Of a stretch of DNA of 64,000 bases, positions 1-12,800 are shown one piece after another. The DNA lies in the NCBI RefSeq assembly GCF_001949145.1, contig NW_019091376.1, positions 2,102,314 through 2,166,313 of the forward strand, written 5' to 3'. How positions within the stretch are numbered: the first letter of the stretch is position 1; every line of letters begins with the position of its first letter. The notes under the pieces were generated by a model. The model searched no databases, was not told the origin of the DNA, and saw nothing but the letters and a program-made list of their open reading frames with translations. The DNA comes from Acanthaster planci (taxonomy: Eukaryota > Echinodermata > Asteroidea > Valvatida > Acanthasteridae). The position numbers were made by a program, and so were the translations under genes.

Positions 1-749
1 AATCCCTTCCCACTTCCAATAAAAATACACCCCTAATAAGTTCGCTTGATTACTTTTCTTAACAGCCCAACTTTTCTCAACTCTGAATTATTCATATTGC
101 TACTAAAGGAACTAGTATGCCTGCCAATGAAATTGTGTGCTGACATGATGTGCATTTTGCGAGACATACATGTAGCTATCTAATCACAATATTCCATCTC
201 GCGCACGGGCAGCCGCACCGCGGTGGGCCAGTGAACTCAGATGATCAATCAATTGTGGTCATGCATCTAGTGCCGGACATCAAAAGACAGACGGAAAAAT
301 TTATAAAATGTCTCTCCATAACACAATTTGTGTTGGAAAGACTACTGACATGGATTGGGGCTTCAGTTGATGACACTGATGAAAGAGGATTGCTTGATGG
401 CAAGAATTTCAGTGGAAACTGATTATTTTTTTTCCTCCATAGGATTGTGCATAAAGTGCAATACTTGTTTGTCATCCAATCAAGTGATGCATTGCGAAGA
501 GTAAAAAGGTTTACGTGTGTTCAAGTGTCTATTCCATGGACCAGCCTTGTCCCAAGTGTAATAGCCAGGGCATTGATGTACTTCCATATGGTATCAAGGA
601 CCGTTGGTTTCAAGCCAAGTTCTTGAGTCCCAAGTGTTTCATTCGGACTCCTTATTCAATGTCAGAATCTGAATGCATGAAAAACAGGACAGCGCTCCTT
701 ACGCTGGGATATTGCAGGTTAATAATTTGCTGTTTCTGTTTAATTGTAG
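1..749. other. Upstream region of the psq-type gene, no confident gene
   Basis: No exon could be supported here. Short open frames at 150-422 and 515-784 have no recognisable domain or codon pattern. The right end has a good polypyrimidine tract and acceptor (CTGTTTAATTGTAG, AG at 748-749), so this stretch is most likely intron or 5' flank of the gene whose exon starts at 750. Confidence 0.5.
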
Positions 750-780
750 GTCCGTCGACTTGGACAAGAGATTTAAAATC

Positions 781-1548
781 ATGAAGGGAGCAGTGGAGGA
801 TGTGATTGAAAAGAAGATGACCATACGCAAAGCAGCAGAGAAGTGGGGCGTGAAGCGCTCAACGTTAGCTGACCGGGTGTCTGGCCGAGTGGAGCTGGGC
901 AGACGGAGTGGCCCACCATCCATCCTGTCCAGAGCAGAGGAGCAGATGCTTACCGAGTGGATCATCAGCATGGCACAGCGGGGCTACGGCTTCAAGAAGC
1001 AGAAGCTACTCAAGACTGTCAAGAAGATCCTGGACAAGGACAAGCGTACCACCATGCTGAAAAAGAACATGCCAGGCAACAAGTGGTACCGGCAGTTTGT
1101 CAAGCGGAACCCCCGGGTCAAGATGGTGACTAGCAACCCGCAACTGCTGGGAACCAGACTGGATAAGGCGACAGCCAGCGCAAGCATAGAGTACGAAGCC
1201 TTCCACTCCATGCTGTCAAGTTACGAGATGTCAGACTCAGAGAGTGAGGGAGACTCAGACAGCGATTCAGAGGTTGAGTCGGAGTCCGGCTCAGAGGTGG
1301 AGGAGGAACTACAGCTACAGAGTCCTGGTCAAATCGACTACAACACTGAAGTGATTGTTGAGACAGAATTTGAACCACAACTAGAACCAGATCTAGAGTC
1401 TGAACTAAAACCAGATCTCAAATCAGACCAAGAACCTCAGCCAGATGTGGTAGTGGACTCATCAAACCTGGAGGATTTCAAAGTTGACCACAGTCCAAGT
1501 CCTGACATATCCGTTGCTAATACGGTCACTATCACAACTTCTGAGTGA
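781..1548 (+). CDS. psq/CENP-B-type DNA-binding protein with acidic tail, probable last exon
   Basis: From ATG 781 the frame gives 255 aa. Residues about 1-35 look like a Pipsqueak-type helix-turn-helix (MTIRKAAEKWGVKRSTLADR). After a GPPSILS linker, residues about 48-115 resemble the CENP-B/Tc5 transposase DNA-binding helix-turn-helix, with EEQMLTEWI, RGYGFKKQKLL and GNKWYRQFVKRNP. In pogo/Tigger and Jerky-like proteins a DDE nuclease domain follows; here it is absent. The chain runs instead into a Ser/Asp/Glu-rich tail (about 150-255) with an E-P-x-L-E/K-P-D type repetition, ending at TGA 1546-1548. An acceptor at 748-749 suggests the exon begins at 750 and that ATG 781 may be internal to a longer protein; a start at 781 is also possible. 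Likely a nuclear sequence-specific DNA-binding protein derived from a transposase; target unknown. I do not recognise a named orthologue. Confidence 0.75.
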   Translation: MKGAVEDVIEKKMTIRKAAEKWGVKRSTLADRVSGRVELGRRSGPPSILSRAEEQMLTEWIISMAQRGYGFKKQKLLKTVKKILDKDKRTTMLKKNMPGNKWYRQFVKRNPRVKMVTSNPQLLGTRLDKATASASIEYEAFHSMLSSYEMSDSESEGDSDSDSEVESESGSEVEEELQLQSPGQIDYNTEVIVETEFEPQLEPDLESELKPDLKSDQEPQPDVVVDSSNLEDFKVDHSPSPDISVANTVTITTSE

Positions 1549-2637
1549 TAAGTGTTCCAATGTCCAAGTTCTTTCCTTCCAGTGGATATTTCAATAATTT
1601 AAAGGTTATGTCTTGGTAAGTTATGTGATTTCTGAAATGCAAGGTTGTGTAAACAATCTGTTTTGAATGTTTTTTGTTATAATTATTGGTGTGGGCATTT
1701 CTGCATTTCAGAGTTCTGTTTTCAAAAATAATGTCCAGTGAGTGGTATGATGGAATGTTCCTTTAACCTGTCATTTAACAGGTTGTCTAAATGTGCACTA
1801 TTCACTAACTTTTTGAAAACTTCAAGTTAATTGAATAGTGACATTATGCACATACTTGCAGTACAACGAATATTTAGTAATAATGCAGTTTTAAGGTTAC
1901 TTTGAGTACATGTACATAAATGTGGGAATACATGTACATGTGTGTACTTGCAATTCAATACCCGAATGAGGTTAGAGTCATGAGAATCGAATTTACGGTA
2001 TAAAATTTTTCAATATGAATGAGAATTTGAAATGCATTATTTGGATTAAATGTACAAAACCATATACTAGTGGCTGGTGTGAAATGTAAACCTCAAAGCA
2101 TGTTAAGAAATGTGTGAGAAAATTTGGGTCCATTTGCATGCCTGAATGAGGGGGGAAAAACACAGCAAATCATTTTGTACTTTTAAAGGTGAAATATGTT
2201 GGATGTCAAATATGAAATATGCCAGGATGCAAACTTAGACAATACTGTATTACAGTATACATGTACACCAAACTCATTACAATTTATTGCATTTCCCTAC
2301 CCCTTTTTCGCATTACGGTTTGATTTCAATTTCACATTTCAACCTAAGCAAGTTACAACAGCGCAGAATATAAACGTGTAAATGCAGAGATTCAAAATAA
2401 TTGTAAAGTTACCACCTTCACAGACTACTTTTACATGCTTCATGTATGTACAATTGGTTATAAAAGAATGCTAGGAATTTAATTATGAGACCGATGAGCC
2501 AACTAGGAAAAAGATTCCATTATTAAATTTACTCCTCTTCAGGAACAGAAAACACAAGTATTCTAACGTACATACATGTATTGATGGAAAACAAGCTCAT
2601 AATATTAAAAAAACTGTAAGCACATACATATGATTCC

Positions 2638-2662
2638 AATAAACATACTACCATGAAATAAA
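2638..2662 (+). terminator. Candidate polyadenylation signals, psq-type gene
   Basis: Two AATAAA hexamers, 19 bp apart, about 1.1 kb downstream of the stop codon at 1548. They are the first canonical hexamers I saw on the plus strand after the gene. Use is inferred, not shown. Confidence 0.3.
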
Positions 2663-2751
2663 ATTTGCATATTAAGTTCTGTCATCAGCTAAATGAATAT
2701 ATAAATTTATAAATATATTTGAAATAAGTAAACTAATTACAAGACAATCAC

Positions 2752-2757
2752 TTTATT
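2752..2757 (-). terminator. ANLN: Candidate polyadenylation signal, anillin
   Basis: AATAAA on the minus strand about 1 kb downstream of the anillin stop codon. Another minus-strand hexamer lies near 2283. Weak evidence on its own in AT-rich sequence. Confidence 0.25.
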
Positions 2758-3748
2758 TTAATGACAATTGTGATGGTGACATAAATAACCAGGGAAATGA
2801 ATAAGCAAAAACTTCTTGAAAAGTGGGCAAACTTGGCGAGGGAAAAAATAGCTGAAGATATGATTATACACTGGTGATTACAAATAATCCTTTTTGACTA
2901 ATTTCTTTATGCTGATCTACAAGTCTACTAGTCTCTTGTCAACAAATAAGAATCACTCACATGTCCAGCAAAGTATCTGTAAGCTCTGAGCAACTCTTAA
3001 GAATGTTAAGAAAGCAACATCGGACAACAAAATGAATGCAGGATGAAATTTCATGCTTGTTAAAAGTGACTGCTTTTGGAGATTTAAAAAAGGAGTATGG
3101 TGCTGTTAATGTTGACTACAATGAACTATTTAAGTACTAGTTGAGATACATAATTGAATCCTTCTTCATCTCTGCAGCTCCAAAGTAAAATATGAAGTGA
3201 ATTATAACACATACTAGTAAGATAAGCAAAATAAAATATTACGCACGTGAGACTCTGCCAAGTGATTCCCATTTCCCGATGAAAGCAGCATACCACACTG
3301 ATCTCATGTATATGCAGTTTAAATTCCACTTGTTCTCGCCCAACACAACATTATCTGTAGCCTTTAGAGCTATGGGCATTGCTATTTCGTTTTGTCTTTT
3401 GGTACAGTGTTTGAATGCTTTGCTCTTTGATTCCAGCTTCTTTTACTTGACTAGTTTTGTTTAACAAAATTGAAATATTTCCCGTCAACTTGCAGGCTTG
3501 ACACACTTGCCTTCTGGCAGTTTGCCAACTATTTTAAAAAGCGAAGAACAAAAACCTATGGTCTTTGCATCGGTGGATATAAAGTTCAGCTAAACTATGG
3601 TTAGTAATTATACTGGAATAGGTCCAGTTAAAGAAGCTTCAGTAGTAACTTAGCTCAACTGTTAAGTACCTGAAACGGGACTGTTTTGTGGCAAATAATT
3701 ACCTAGATTGAGCTGAATCATTTTCCTGAAGTGCTCAGTCGGAGTACT

Positions 3749-3869
3749 TTACTGAGAAGGGCCCAGCCTTGCAGCTTCTCGGCACCATGTTCTCAGATCC
3801 AGGAGTGTTTTGTTGAGAGCGTTGATCCATCGGATACGGTCTTCCTTGACATCTGCTGACAGCATATGC
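3749..3869 (-). CDS. ANLN: Anillin coding exon 17, C-terminal PH helix
   Basis: Residues 1116-1155 ending at TAA (3749-3751). Codes [20 protein letters not shown] and [10 protein letters not shown], the C-terminal helix of the PH domain. Acceptor CTTCCCACAG. Confidence 0.95.
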
Positions 3870-6800
3870 CTGTGGGAAGAGGGAAGGGTGGGGGGGGAAG
3901 CAAAAGTCACATGTAGAACTTTGGATGAAAGCCTTCACAAAGCTGTGGCCACTGATTAATCATGACCTCTTCAAAGATTTTTTTAATGCCAAGCCTACTA
4001 GAATTGTGGGTATCTCTGTAATGACATGTATGTATGTCACCTATGAGCATGCACATAAACGTTTCTTTGGGGGAACATTTTACATTCTATTTCAGATCCA
4101 GTAAAAAATGTTAACAAAATCTTTGGAAGCAGCTCTCCTGAAACAAACTTATAATGAAAATGCTCTCATTCAGGACATGAATTTTCAATGAATTTAATTT
4201 ATTGAACTGCTGGTGTTATTGTTTCTCTTGATATTTACACATCAAAGCAAGGATTCAAAGCACCGGCACAGCAATTCAAACCTTTTGATTTGGGTAACTA
4301 ATGCTGAAAGAAAATGGGCAATGTGAGCATGGATTAAATGTGAATTTGACAAGGATTCAGGAGAATACAGAAAATTGGAACTTGAACTCACTTGGTGGTG
4401 ACTGCGCAGTCTTCGTGCTTGGTGACCAGCGTGTCCTTGCCGTGGTGCATGGCTTTGGAGGCCGGCTGGCGGGTTACCAGCTCAAAGGTGTTGGGTCGAG
4501 CACAGAGAATGCGGGAGATAGGAGCTACTTCATTAGTGACGCATTGCCTCAAGTCAATGGTACCATTGGGGGCCTGGCAGAAAGAAAGACGAGCAAAAGG
4601 ACATTGAACTTTGAGAAGGCTTACAAAGTGTGAATTTTGCCTCTTGCCAATGTACAAAAGTTGAACACAATTTCTTTGGATGTCAAACTTTCGTTGTACT
4701 GCAGAGTAATTTACAGGACAATGAACTTGTGTTAGTCTGTATGGCAAAGCCCAACAGTAAGATACAAAAACCTCCAACTAGGGTTTACATTGTTTGCTCA
4801 GTGATTTTGAGAAATCTTAAAACTACATGCTTTCTACTCAATTTGAACAAAAATTGTTTGGTCAGACTTTAATTATCCATACTCCACATCAAAAGGTTGT
4901 AGCCAGCAAAAGGAAAATGAAGGTTGTAGCCAGCAAAAGGAAAATGAAGTTTGTAGCCAGCAACAGGAAAATGAAGTTTGTAGCCAGCAACAGGAAAAGG
5001 AAGTTCGCCCTTTTCACGATGGAGTGAAAAATTCCACATCCAACATCTCCAGGTTGTATGCTTTTATTACAATTATATGCATTTGTGTAGCAAAACAAGG
5101 CATCCATAATGGGTTGTCTGAAAGACGTCCAGACACCCCTCTTGTTAAAACACTGCTCAACCAATCTTCTCCCTTGGATGTACAAAACAACACATATCAC
5201 ACCGAAGCATACAGAAATGGGCACAGGAGTAAAGCAGGTGAGTGAACTCACTTTGCGATTCTCATCATCAGGGTACTTCCAATAGGATATGTACCCGCCA
5301 CTCAGCACACACCAGCGCCTGTGCCAAGCTCCAAAGCCACTGATATCATCAAACATAGTCAGCCAGCCATGCTCAATAACATTGGCATTGGTGTGGCATG
5401 ACATCTTCAGGTGAACAGTACCCTCAAGGGGCGAGTTGAATGGAACCTAAAACACAACCAAACACACAGTGGGATAGCTGTTAGTTAAGGCATTATTTCA
5501 AAATTCCTCTCGGTTGACTATAGGACAGGGCAATCCCACCGCTAAAACTGACTTATGTTGCGTGAATAATGGAGGGGGTGTTGCTTCACTGAAACCACAT
5601 AGCCTTGGGAGTAATGCAATAAAAGGGCATTTATCAGTTAGAATCGGCCACTTGATAACACTTACTCTGATAGCCAACCGATAATAAATGTATCGGTTGG
5701 TCCATTTTGTCCAACACCTACCTGATAAGAATTCTAAAATGGTGCCTAAGTGAAGGCCTCAGTTACTTATGGCTTTCACATTGGTGATTACCTTGTACAC
5801 ACTTCAGTGAGGGCCATAAACAGTCACTGCAGTACAGTTTGTTTAGCATACCCAATCAATCAATCAATCAATCAGTGATGAGATATGCCCAAAAAATGAA
5901 TGGTGTCTGTAATGTCCGGTGCCACAGATGAAGTTGAAGTTAAATTTAAAAGGGGTCTATTAAAAAAAAATTTCAATCGTCCCCTTGGGAAGATTGACTT
6001 TGTAGTCCTTGACTATGGACGAACTTCTGGCAACAATATTTAGCAACAAATGGATAATTAAGGAAATAAAACTTCTTGGCAAACAAGGTACAGGAACGGT
6101 CAATGCTGTTGTGAGTGGCCAATTATGCATGTACTCACACACTTCTATTTTGAAGAAATCTGAATAGATAAAATAAGATGGCACCAAAAACACCATAATG
6201 TGCACAGGCAGAATCCACACAACTCCACCTACCTTGCTTAGCATGAACCTGTTGACCCTGCAGCTCTGAAGGGTCAGTCTGGTAGCACCCACCAAGGTGA
6301 AGCTGCTGGCACGGACAGAGCCTGGACCACCAGGGCTGGGAGCAATGGGGGCCTTGACACTTTGCTGCAAAAATAAACAGCAGAGAGAGAAAAAAAAAGA
6401 AGAAAAAAAAAAAAAGATGCAACTAGGGATACACTATCACTTCCTCCTCCGATCTGTGCTACTCTCAAACAATGCCACAGTCGACTTATTTCGATAATTT
6501 TAGCTGTGCATTTGGACCAAATATTACCTGCACCCTTACTTATAATTCCATGCACCTTAGGTAAAGACGTCACTCAGTTGTGCAAATTAAGTCACAAATT
6601 GGCTTCTTTCACTTTGCAAATGCAAACCAGTGTACCCACTATGTGCCAATGTGTTCATCCAACCAGGTCTTGTGAGGTAGGCTCCAAATCTGCATATCCC
6701 GAGTCCATACATTTAATTTCTTGTTTCCTATTTTTTTTGGGGGGGGGGGTGAAATTGCTGATTTGAAATGTGTTCTGATAAAACCAGACACTTCTGGGAA

Positions 6801-9800
6801 GGGATTGATATGAACAGGCAACTTTGAAACTTGGGGTGGTTTTCACTTGTTTTTTAAATTTATGATCCAACCTGCAATTGAATAAAAAGTGCAAAAGCTT
6901 CTGGCAGTTACTCTGCTTCTTCAGGATTCTATGTTACATATTTGGTAAACTGCCCAGACGAGATTGGTTTTGCCAGAATACATCACGGTTTTGTAGTTGT
7001 GAGGTTCTATTGAGTTTGGCTGCAGATAGCAGATTGTAGATAGCAGATATGATGGAAGCCTTTGCAACTCACCCTGGAGTCCTTGGACATGTTGGCGAGG
7101 AGCTTCTTGGGGGTCAGGCTGGAGAGGAACGTCTGCTTGCTCTTGTCCTCCACCTTGGGCCTCTTGTTCTGCATCTCAAAGACGAAGGCCTCAATCACAA
7201 AGTCGCTGTCAAGGTTGTTGCTGCACGAGGCCAAGAAATGGTAAGGAGAAATGTGACATGAAATGACGCTGAAGTCAAAGAACTTGGGAGCAATGCATTC
7301 TGAAACTTCACCAACAGAAGGCTTTCTTCCAGTCGGACTGCTGTCAATATGAGACTTTTGAAATGCTGACAATCAAACATCAAAATTGTGTTGACTACTG
7401 AATAATGCTTAAATTAGTGAATAATTTAACTGCACCAAAATCAACTACAAATGAAAAATGCTTGCGACAAGTATCTAGACAATTAGTTCAAGGTAATCTG
7501 TAATGATCTTCTAACGTTGAAAAAAACCCCACAAACATTGAATATTGAAATAAAAGCCAATGATTATTAAACAGGAAAAAACAGGTTGATTGGTGAAGTT
7601 TCTGTGGAATTGATTCAGCTTACAATTTGGCGATGTTACTGAATGGCAGGCAGTCGCCAGCAACACCATCCACTGTGGTCTGAATACGAGTGGCTAGGAC
7701 GTGCTCTCTGCAGCGCAGGAGCAGGAAGAAAGAATGACACATGCGATCTGTAGGGAGGAAGGAAAATTAAGGGGGGGGGGGTTTACAGCTGATAATTAGA
7801 TCTCAGTCATGATCGGATGAGTAGAATGGCGTGGGTAGAGACAAATTTATGAACAGGCAGAAAAAGAACAGAAATATTTTAGCCCATGTTTTCGTTGACA
7901 TTTAATGCACTTCACAAAAATGGACAGTTTCAACCAAATAGTCAAATTCAGTTGTCAGCAAATACAGTATCTTGGATACTGGCAGAAATCTGCAAAGTTT
8001 CGTTGCGAACATGTTTTGCAGTGATGTAAACTGGCATTCACAATGTGTGCGCATACCTTGCTTGGAGGACAGGATATATTCTGTCTTGAGCGGCAGCCTG
8101 ATGTCTTGTATGGTGACAAAGCCCTTGCAGGGCCGCATGATTTCACCCTCTGAGGTCTGCACCATGTTGGACTCGCGGGCACTCATTGGTGTCTTCAGCC
8201 GTTGGATTTCTGCCAGGCAGGCTTGGCGTCTCTGAGCTGTAGTCAACAGGAAGGAAGAAATGGCAAAGTGCAATGAAAATCCACATTCCTTTTCACACGG
8301 TAGTGAGTGGGTGGGACTTAGAACACACTGGTTTAAAGTACTAACTTTAGTCTGAAAAACCTATGAACACTCTCCAAATTACTCAATTTGGAGTCTTTAC
8401 GTAGTTCTCGAGAGACTGTCATTTGCACTGATAACTAGCGCTCATTGGATGGATTCCTCACTCTTTACAACTTCCAGATCCATTGGTTCCAATACTACAC
8501 CGAGTGGAAAGACATGGCTTGAATTGCAACAATATCACACTGATGGACTGTATCACACCCTTCAATACCCTCCGAGTGGAGGGCACGGATAGTCCGAATG
8601 GCTGACTGGCAGGACGAATGAGCCTCGACCCCCATAGTTGTCAGTGTACCCACCAGCAATGAGAAGCAATCTTTCTGCCTCTACTTCCTGCCTGGAGCCC
8701 CTGTACTCTGCATTGGATGCAATCAGGTTGAGGGCTTGGCTGGTCTGATAGATGATACTCTGCTGTGTAGACACTTCTTCCGTCAGGGTCTGTGGTCAAT
8801 AACACATGGAACAAAAATTGACCAGACTTTTTTTTTCTGATTTGCAACATCTACACCTTGGCAAGTTACAGGCCGCATTCACAAAACCAAAACTTAAAAT
8901 GTGAATGCTGTCAAAAGTTAGACTTCATCTTGGTTTCCCTTTCAAACTAGGCAATATTTTGCAAATGTTTCTGTTTTTCTCGAAACAATTGTTTTGTGCA
9001 AACATCACGAACCACTGATTTTGAGGAAACTTCCTAAATGCTTGTCCACAGTTTGTTTTCAGTTACAAGAGCAAGTGAAGAACTTCAAGATGCCAACTTT
9101 TCAAAATGAAAAAGTGTAAGCCTATCGCACTTCCAGTTTCTAGACCGACCCTAATTTTCATCGGCAAATTAGAAAACCTTTTTTTTAAAGTTTTTAAAAA
9201 TCTTGTTGTCTTTTCTTTCAAAACAAACACCTGTCACCAACTTCTTTTTCATGTGAAAACACTTGTATTTACCTGACTAGCATTATGCAGGTGTGCATTG
9301 TAATTAATTGTTGATTATATTTCAACATTAATTCTGGTAAGTTTTTTTTAATCCCTTTTGTGGCAATTTTTGGCAACTTTCATCCCATTCAATGAGCACA
9401 AAAATGGTAAAAAACCTTACCCGCAGATCCAATTTAATTAGAAGCAAAACTATTTTTTCTTGGCCTAACTAACATGCTTCTCGTTGTCGTAAGATCCAGC
9501 GTGGGCAATTTTTATCATGTCACAGTTACATGCGTTGCGAAACACGTAAGCTTCTCCACAACAAGACTTTGCAAGAAAGGGCCATTTTTGTGGTGTATTC
9601 GTCCCTGAACTTCAGTTCACTTATTGACATTGTGCAAAGCAAGTCCAATTGCTCAACAAATATCCAAGAATCAAATCCGACAGTCCTCCTTTCTAGTTAA
9701 CTTTCAACACGATCATGATGTTCGACACAGGTGTGTACGATATCGGTACATGTACAATGCTTTGACTTACGCAATCACATAACATATGAAGAGCAATCCT

Positions 9801-12800
9801 GCCTATTCGACCCCTGTTCATCATAGTGTTAATTGGGGTGAATGGATGATTCAACCACACTGGTTTCTACTGCAACTCACGCAGCTTGTATGCACAAACA
9901 GCGGCATACCTGCGACACATTTCCGACGCGCGCATTACGAGGCTGGCTCAGTGCTAAGTTACGTAGAGTTGATACACAACTGTATGGTTTTGTACCTTCA
10001 AGTTGGAAATCGTAAAAATCTTAGTCTGGATTGTACAGTCGTAAACGGACTAAGCAAATCGTAAAAATCACGCCTAAATCTTACAAGTTGGCATCTCTGG
10101 AACTTCATGAGTGCAACTTAAATCCCAAGATTGGTTGACATAATATTTTTATATCTCTGACTGATACTTCAATGACTTACATGTATCGGTACATGTTGAA
10201 GCACTTTGGAGGGCATAGTAGATCAAGGACTATAGACCTCTATCATGGGGCAGCCATCTTGCTTTTCTACCCTTCAAAACAATGTAACCAAACTGAAGCT
10301 GGAAGGGAAAATAATCTGTTCCCTTTTATCAATATGTGAACTCGTTCTACCATTGCCAGTGGGTCTACAGGGAGCGAGACAATCATGGCAACATCATGAT
10401 ACAGGTCTATCGAGTCAAAGCTGTAAACTGCTTAAGAGACCTGTATCTGTTCCTTGATGGGAATGGGCTTGAGTACCATGGGTACAACTCCCTCCCCGGG
10501 TCCCACAGTGCCGCTTTTGCTCCTGATGATGGTCTTGGTGGCTGCCGGTGACTTGGGGCCTTGTTTACGGAAGGATTCAATGCTGTACAGATTGGGAGAC
10601 TGGGGGGTCACGGCGCCGGGCTTGGGTTGAGAGGCATTCCCAGTAGGAGGCTTCTGGACTAGGGCCTGCGGTTTGGCCGGCTAATTGGTGGTTAGGAAAA
10701 ATATAGGCATGGATGAGTAAAATTCTTTAGGAATTTCAATTTTTTATTTGAATTTAGTCAACAAGTTTTGCTGAAGAAAACCAACATTCTTTCTTTTGGA
10801 GCTTACATGCTGATTGAGTTTTTTATTTCTCAGAAGTTTGAATATTGTTTTCATTTCCCATATCTTAGCTTTATCTGCATCTTGACCTTCAAGCGAAAGG
10901 TTCACAAATTTAGTCTATAGTTGAAACACCCTGGCTCATCAAAGCTTCATTTTCTGAGACAGTCTGATATGGAGCCAACTGCTTGATATGAAACTAAGTC
11001 AGAATCTTTAAAGTTCATGGATCCACCTGAAATAGCTGGAAAACTGAGGAGCCCAACATGAAGATAAAAACAGAGACAGATCTGAGATGTGGAAGAAAGC
11101 CCAAGACTGTGAAGGGTAGAGTGGGGAGGGGGAAATATGAAAGCAACTTTTGCATACAAATGTCTTAAATTTTAAATTGTGTGCGGTGTGCAGTGTCTCT
11201 ATCAGTAAAAGTATAGTGCCCACCTGTTCCTGTCTCTGGGATGGGGTGGGGTTCCCAGCCTTTTTCTCTACCTCCATAGCTTGCTCTGCCTCATTCAGAA
11301 GGTCGTCAATATCCCCCAGAACATCAGTGATGTTCAGCTCCTGAACATCATCATCATCATCATCATATTCGTCATCAGCATCGTCATCATCGTCCTCTTC
11401 TTGCTGGGGATGTTTGGACACAGATTCTTGCTGGGCTTCTGAAAAAAGAAAGAAAAATGACATAACTGTCTTCCAGATCACTGGGTTTATATGCTCCTCT
11501 TTCTATGAGTGCTTTGCATTGGACGTGTAGAACAAGAAATAGTAACATCTTTTTTATTTACTAAAAAACCCAAAACGAAACAAAATAAAGCAAACCAGAC
11601 CCAGCTAAAAAACCTCTCACAAGGGTGCACTTTTTTAAGACTTGCTGACACTGAGAAAACTGACATGGGTCGATCTGCGGTGGTGGCATGTAGAAAACAA
11701 TCATGTTTGGCTGCTGTGACGAGCATCGTGTGGTATAATCGTAAATAAGAATACAAACAATGCCTGAACAGAAAGCTGTGACAATCAAAAGAATCCAAGA
11801 GATTGGGAGGCCAAACAGGGTTTCAACTCACTGGCTTCCTCCTCAGCAAGGAGTTTGCTGTTTGTCCTGCGAGGTCTAGGTGGTGCCTGGGGAGTGCTAG
11901 TAGAAACAGTCTCTTCTGGCTGCTGGGTACTAGCCTTGGCTATGACCTTCTCTCTGGGAGGGGGTAGTGGGGTGGCCTGTTCTTTTTCCTGACAGGAGGC
12001 CTCACCGGTCATCCGTTTTTGGAGTACCTCTGTGGGCTCCTCTTCAATCGTCTTTTCTGCCTCTTCTTCATCAGATGATGACAAAGACTTGCTTGTTGGC
12101 GATTCGACCATGCCGATGTTGATAGTGTCCTCACTGACCTCCATCTGGTTATCCAATTCGTCTTCATTTGCCTCAGGCTCTGGTACAGAGCGAGTGATGG
12201 TCACCCTGGGCATAGGCTGTCGAATTCAGCAAAAGAAAACAAAAATCAAACTTGTCACATCTTTTTACGATTTTCACAAATATTTTACGTTGGTCTGAAG
12301 AAAAATGAGTGATTTACACAGAGGCCAGGGTTGATGTCTGTGGCAGAAGTATAGATTGCTCCGAATAAAAACAAACCAAACTTAAACAACATTTTATTTG
12401 AATGAGTGCCATGTGGTTAATTACAATAGAAACTGAGTTTAATATTTTAGATAATATGCAAATTCAGAAATTTACACACACATCAACGCATTGGAAGACT
12501 GTGAAAGTAGAATGCAGGATGTTACCATAAGCATGTGATTCACTCAACAAACTAACCAGTTCACAGGTTTGTTTGCCAAGCCTAATGATACGAAATGTAT
12601 GACAAACTTGCACAAATCATTGTGGCTGAACATTCAGCCTTATAAGAAGTTCTCTTCATCAAGATATTATTGTATCAAAATATTCCAGAATGTCAATGCA
12701 GCCAACATTTTCAACCCGGCAGCCAGATTTTAAAGCTTGGCAGCTACTTTTTAAAGGCGGTGGAAGACAAGCAAAACTTGGTATTAGCCACCAGACCACT

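Larger units (their letters stand above)
1549..3748. other. 3' regions of two convergent genes
   Basis: AT-rich sequence between the stop of the psq-type gene (1548, plus) and the stop of anillin (3749, minus). No coding exon is supported. Plus-strand AATAAA hexamers lie at 2638-2643 and 2657-2662, and a minus-strand AATAAA (TTTATT on plus) at 2752-2757, so the two 3' UTRs may end within about 100 bp of each other. Several ACATGTAC palindromes occur (about 1910-1940 and 2264). Confidence 0.5.

Noticed and set aside
750-1548. Full transposon (pogo/Tigger) at the left end
   Set aside because: No DDE domain follows, and no terminal inverted repeats were seen around the exon.
4889-5404. Minus-strand 171-aa frame joining the PH exon to the 27-bp repeats
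   Set aside because: It is read-through of the exon 15 donor AAA|GTGAGT; the next PH strands are found in the exon at 4392-4573 with correct phase.
5857-5876. (ATCA)n run
   Set aside because: Simple microsatellite of five units in an anillin intron; nothing further to say.
10336-10551. Plus-strand frame with a protein-like look ([16 protein letters not shown])
   Set aside because: Overlaps anillin exon 9 in antisense and I know no family with this sequence; likely chance.
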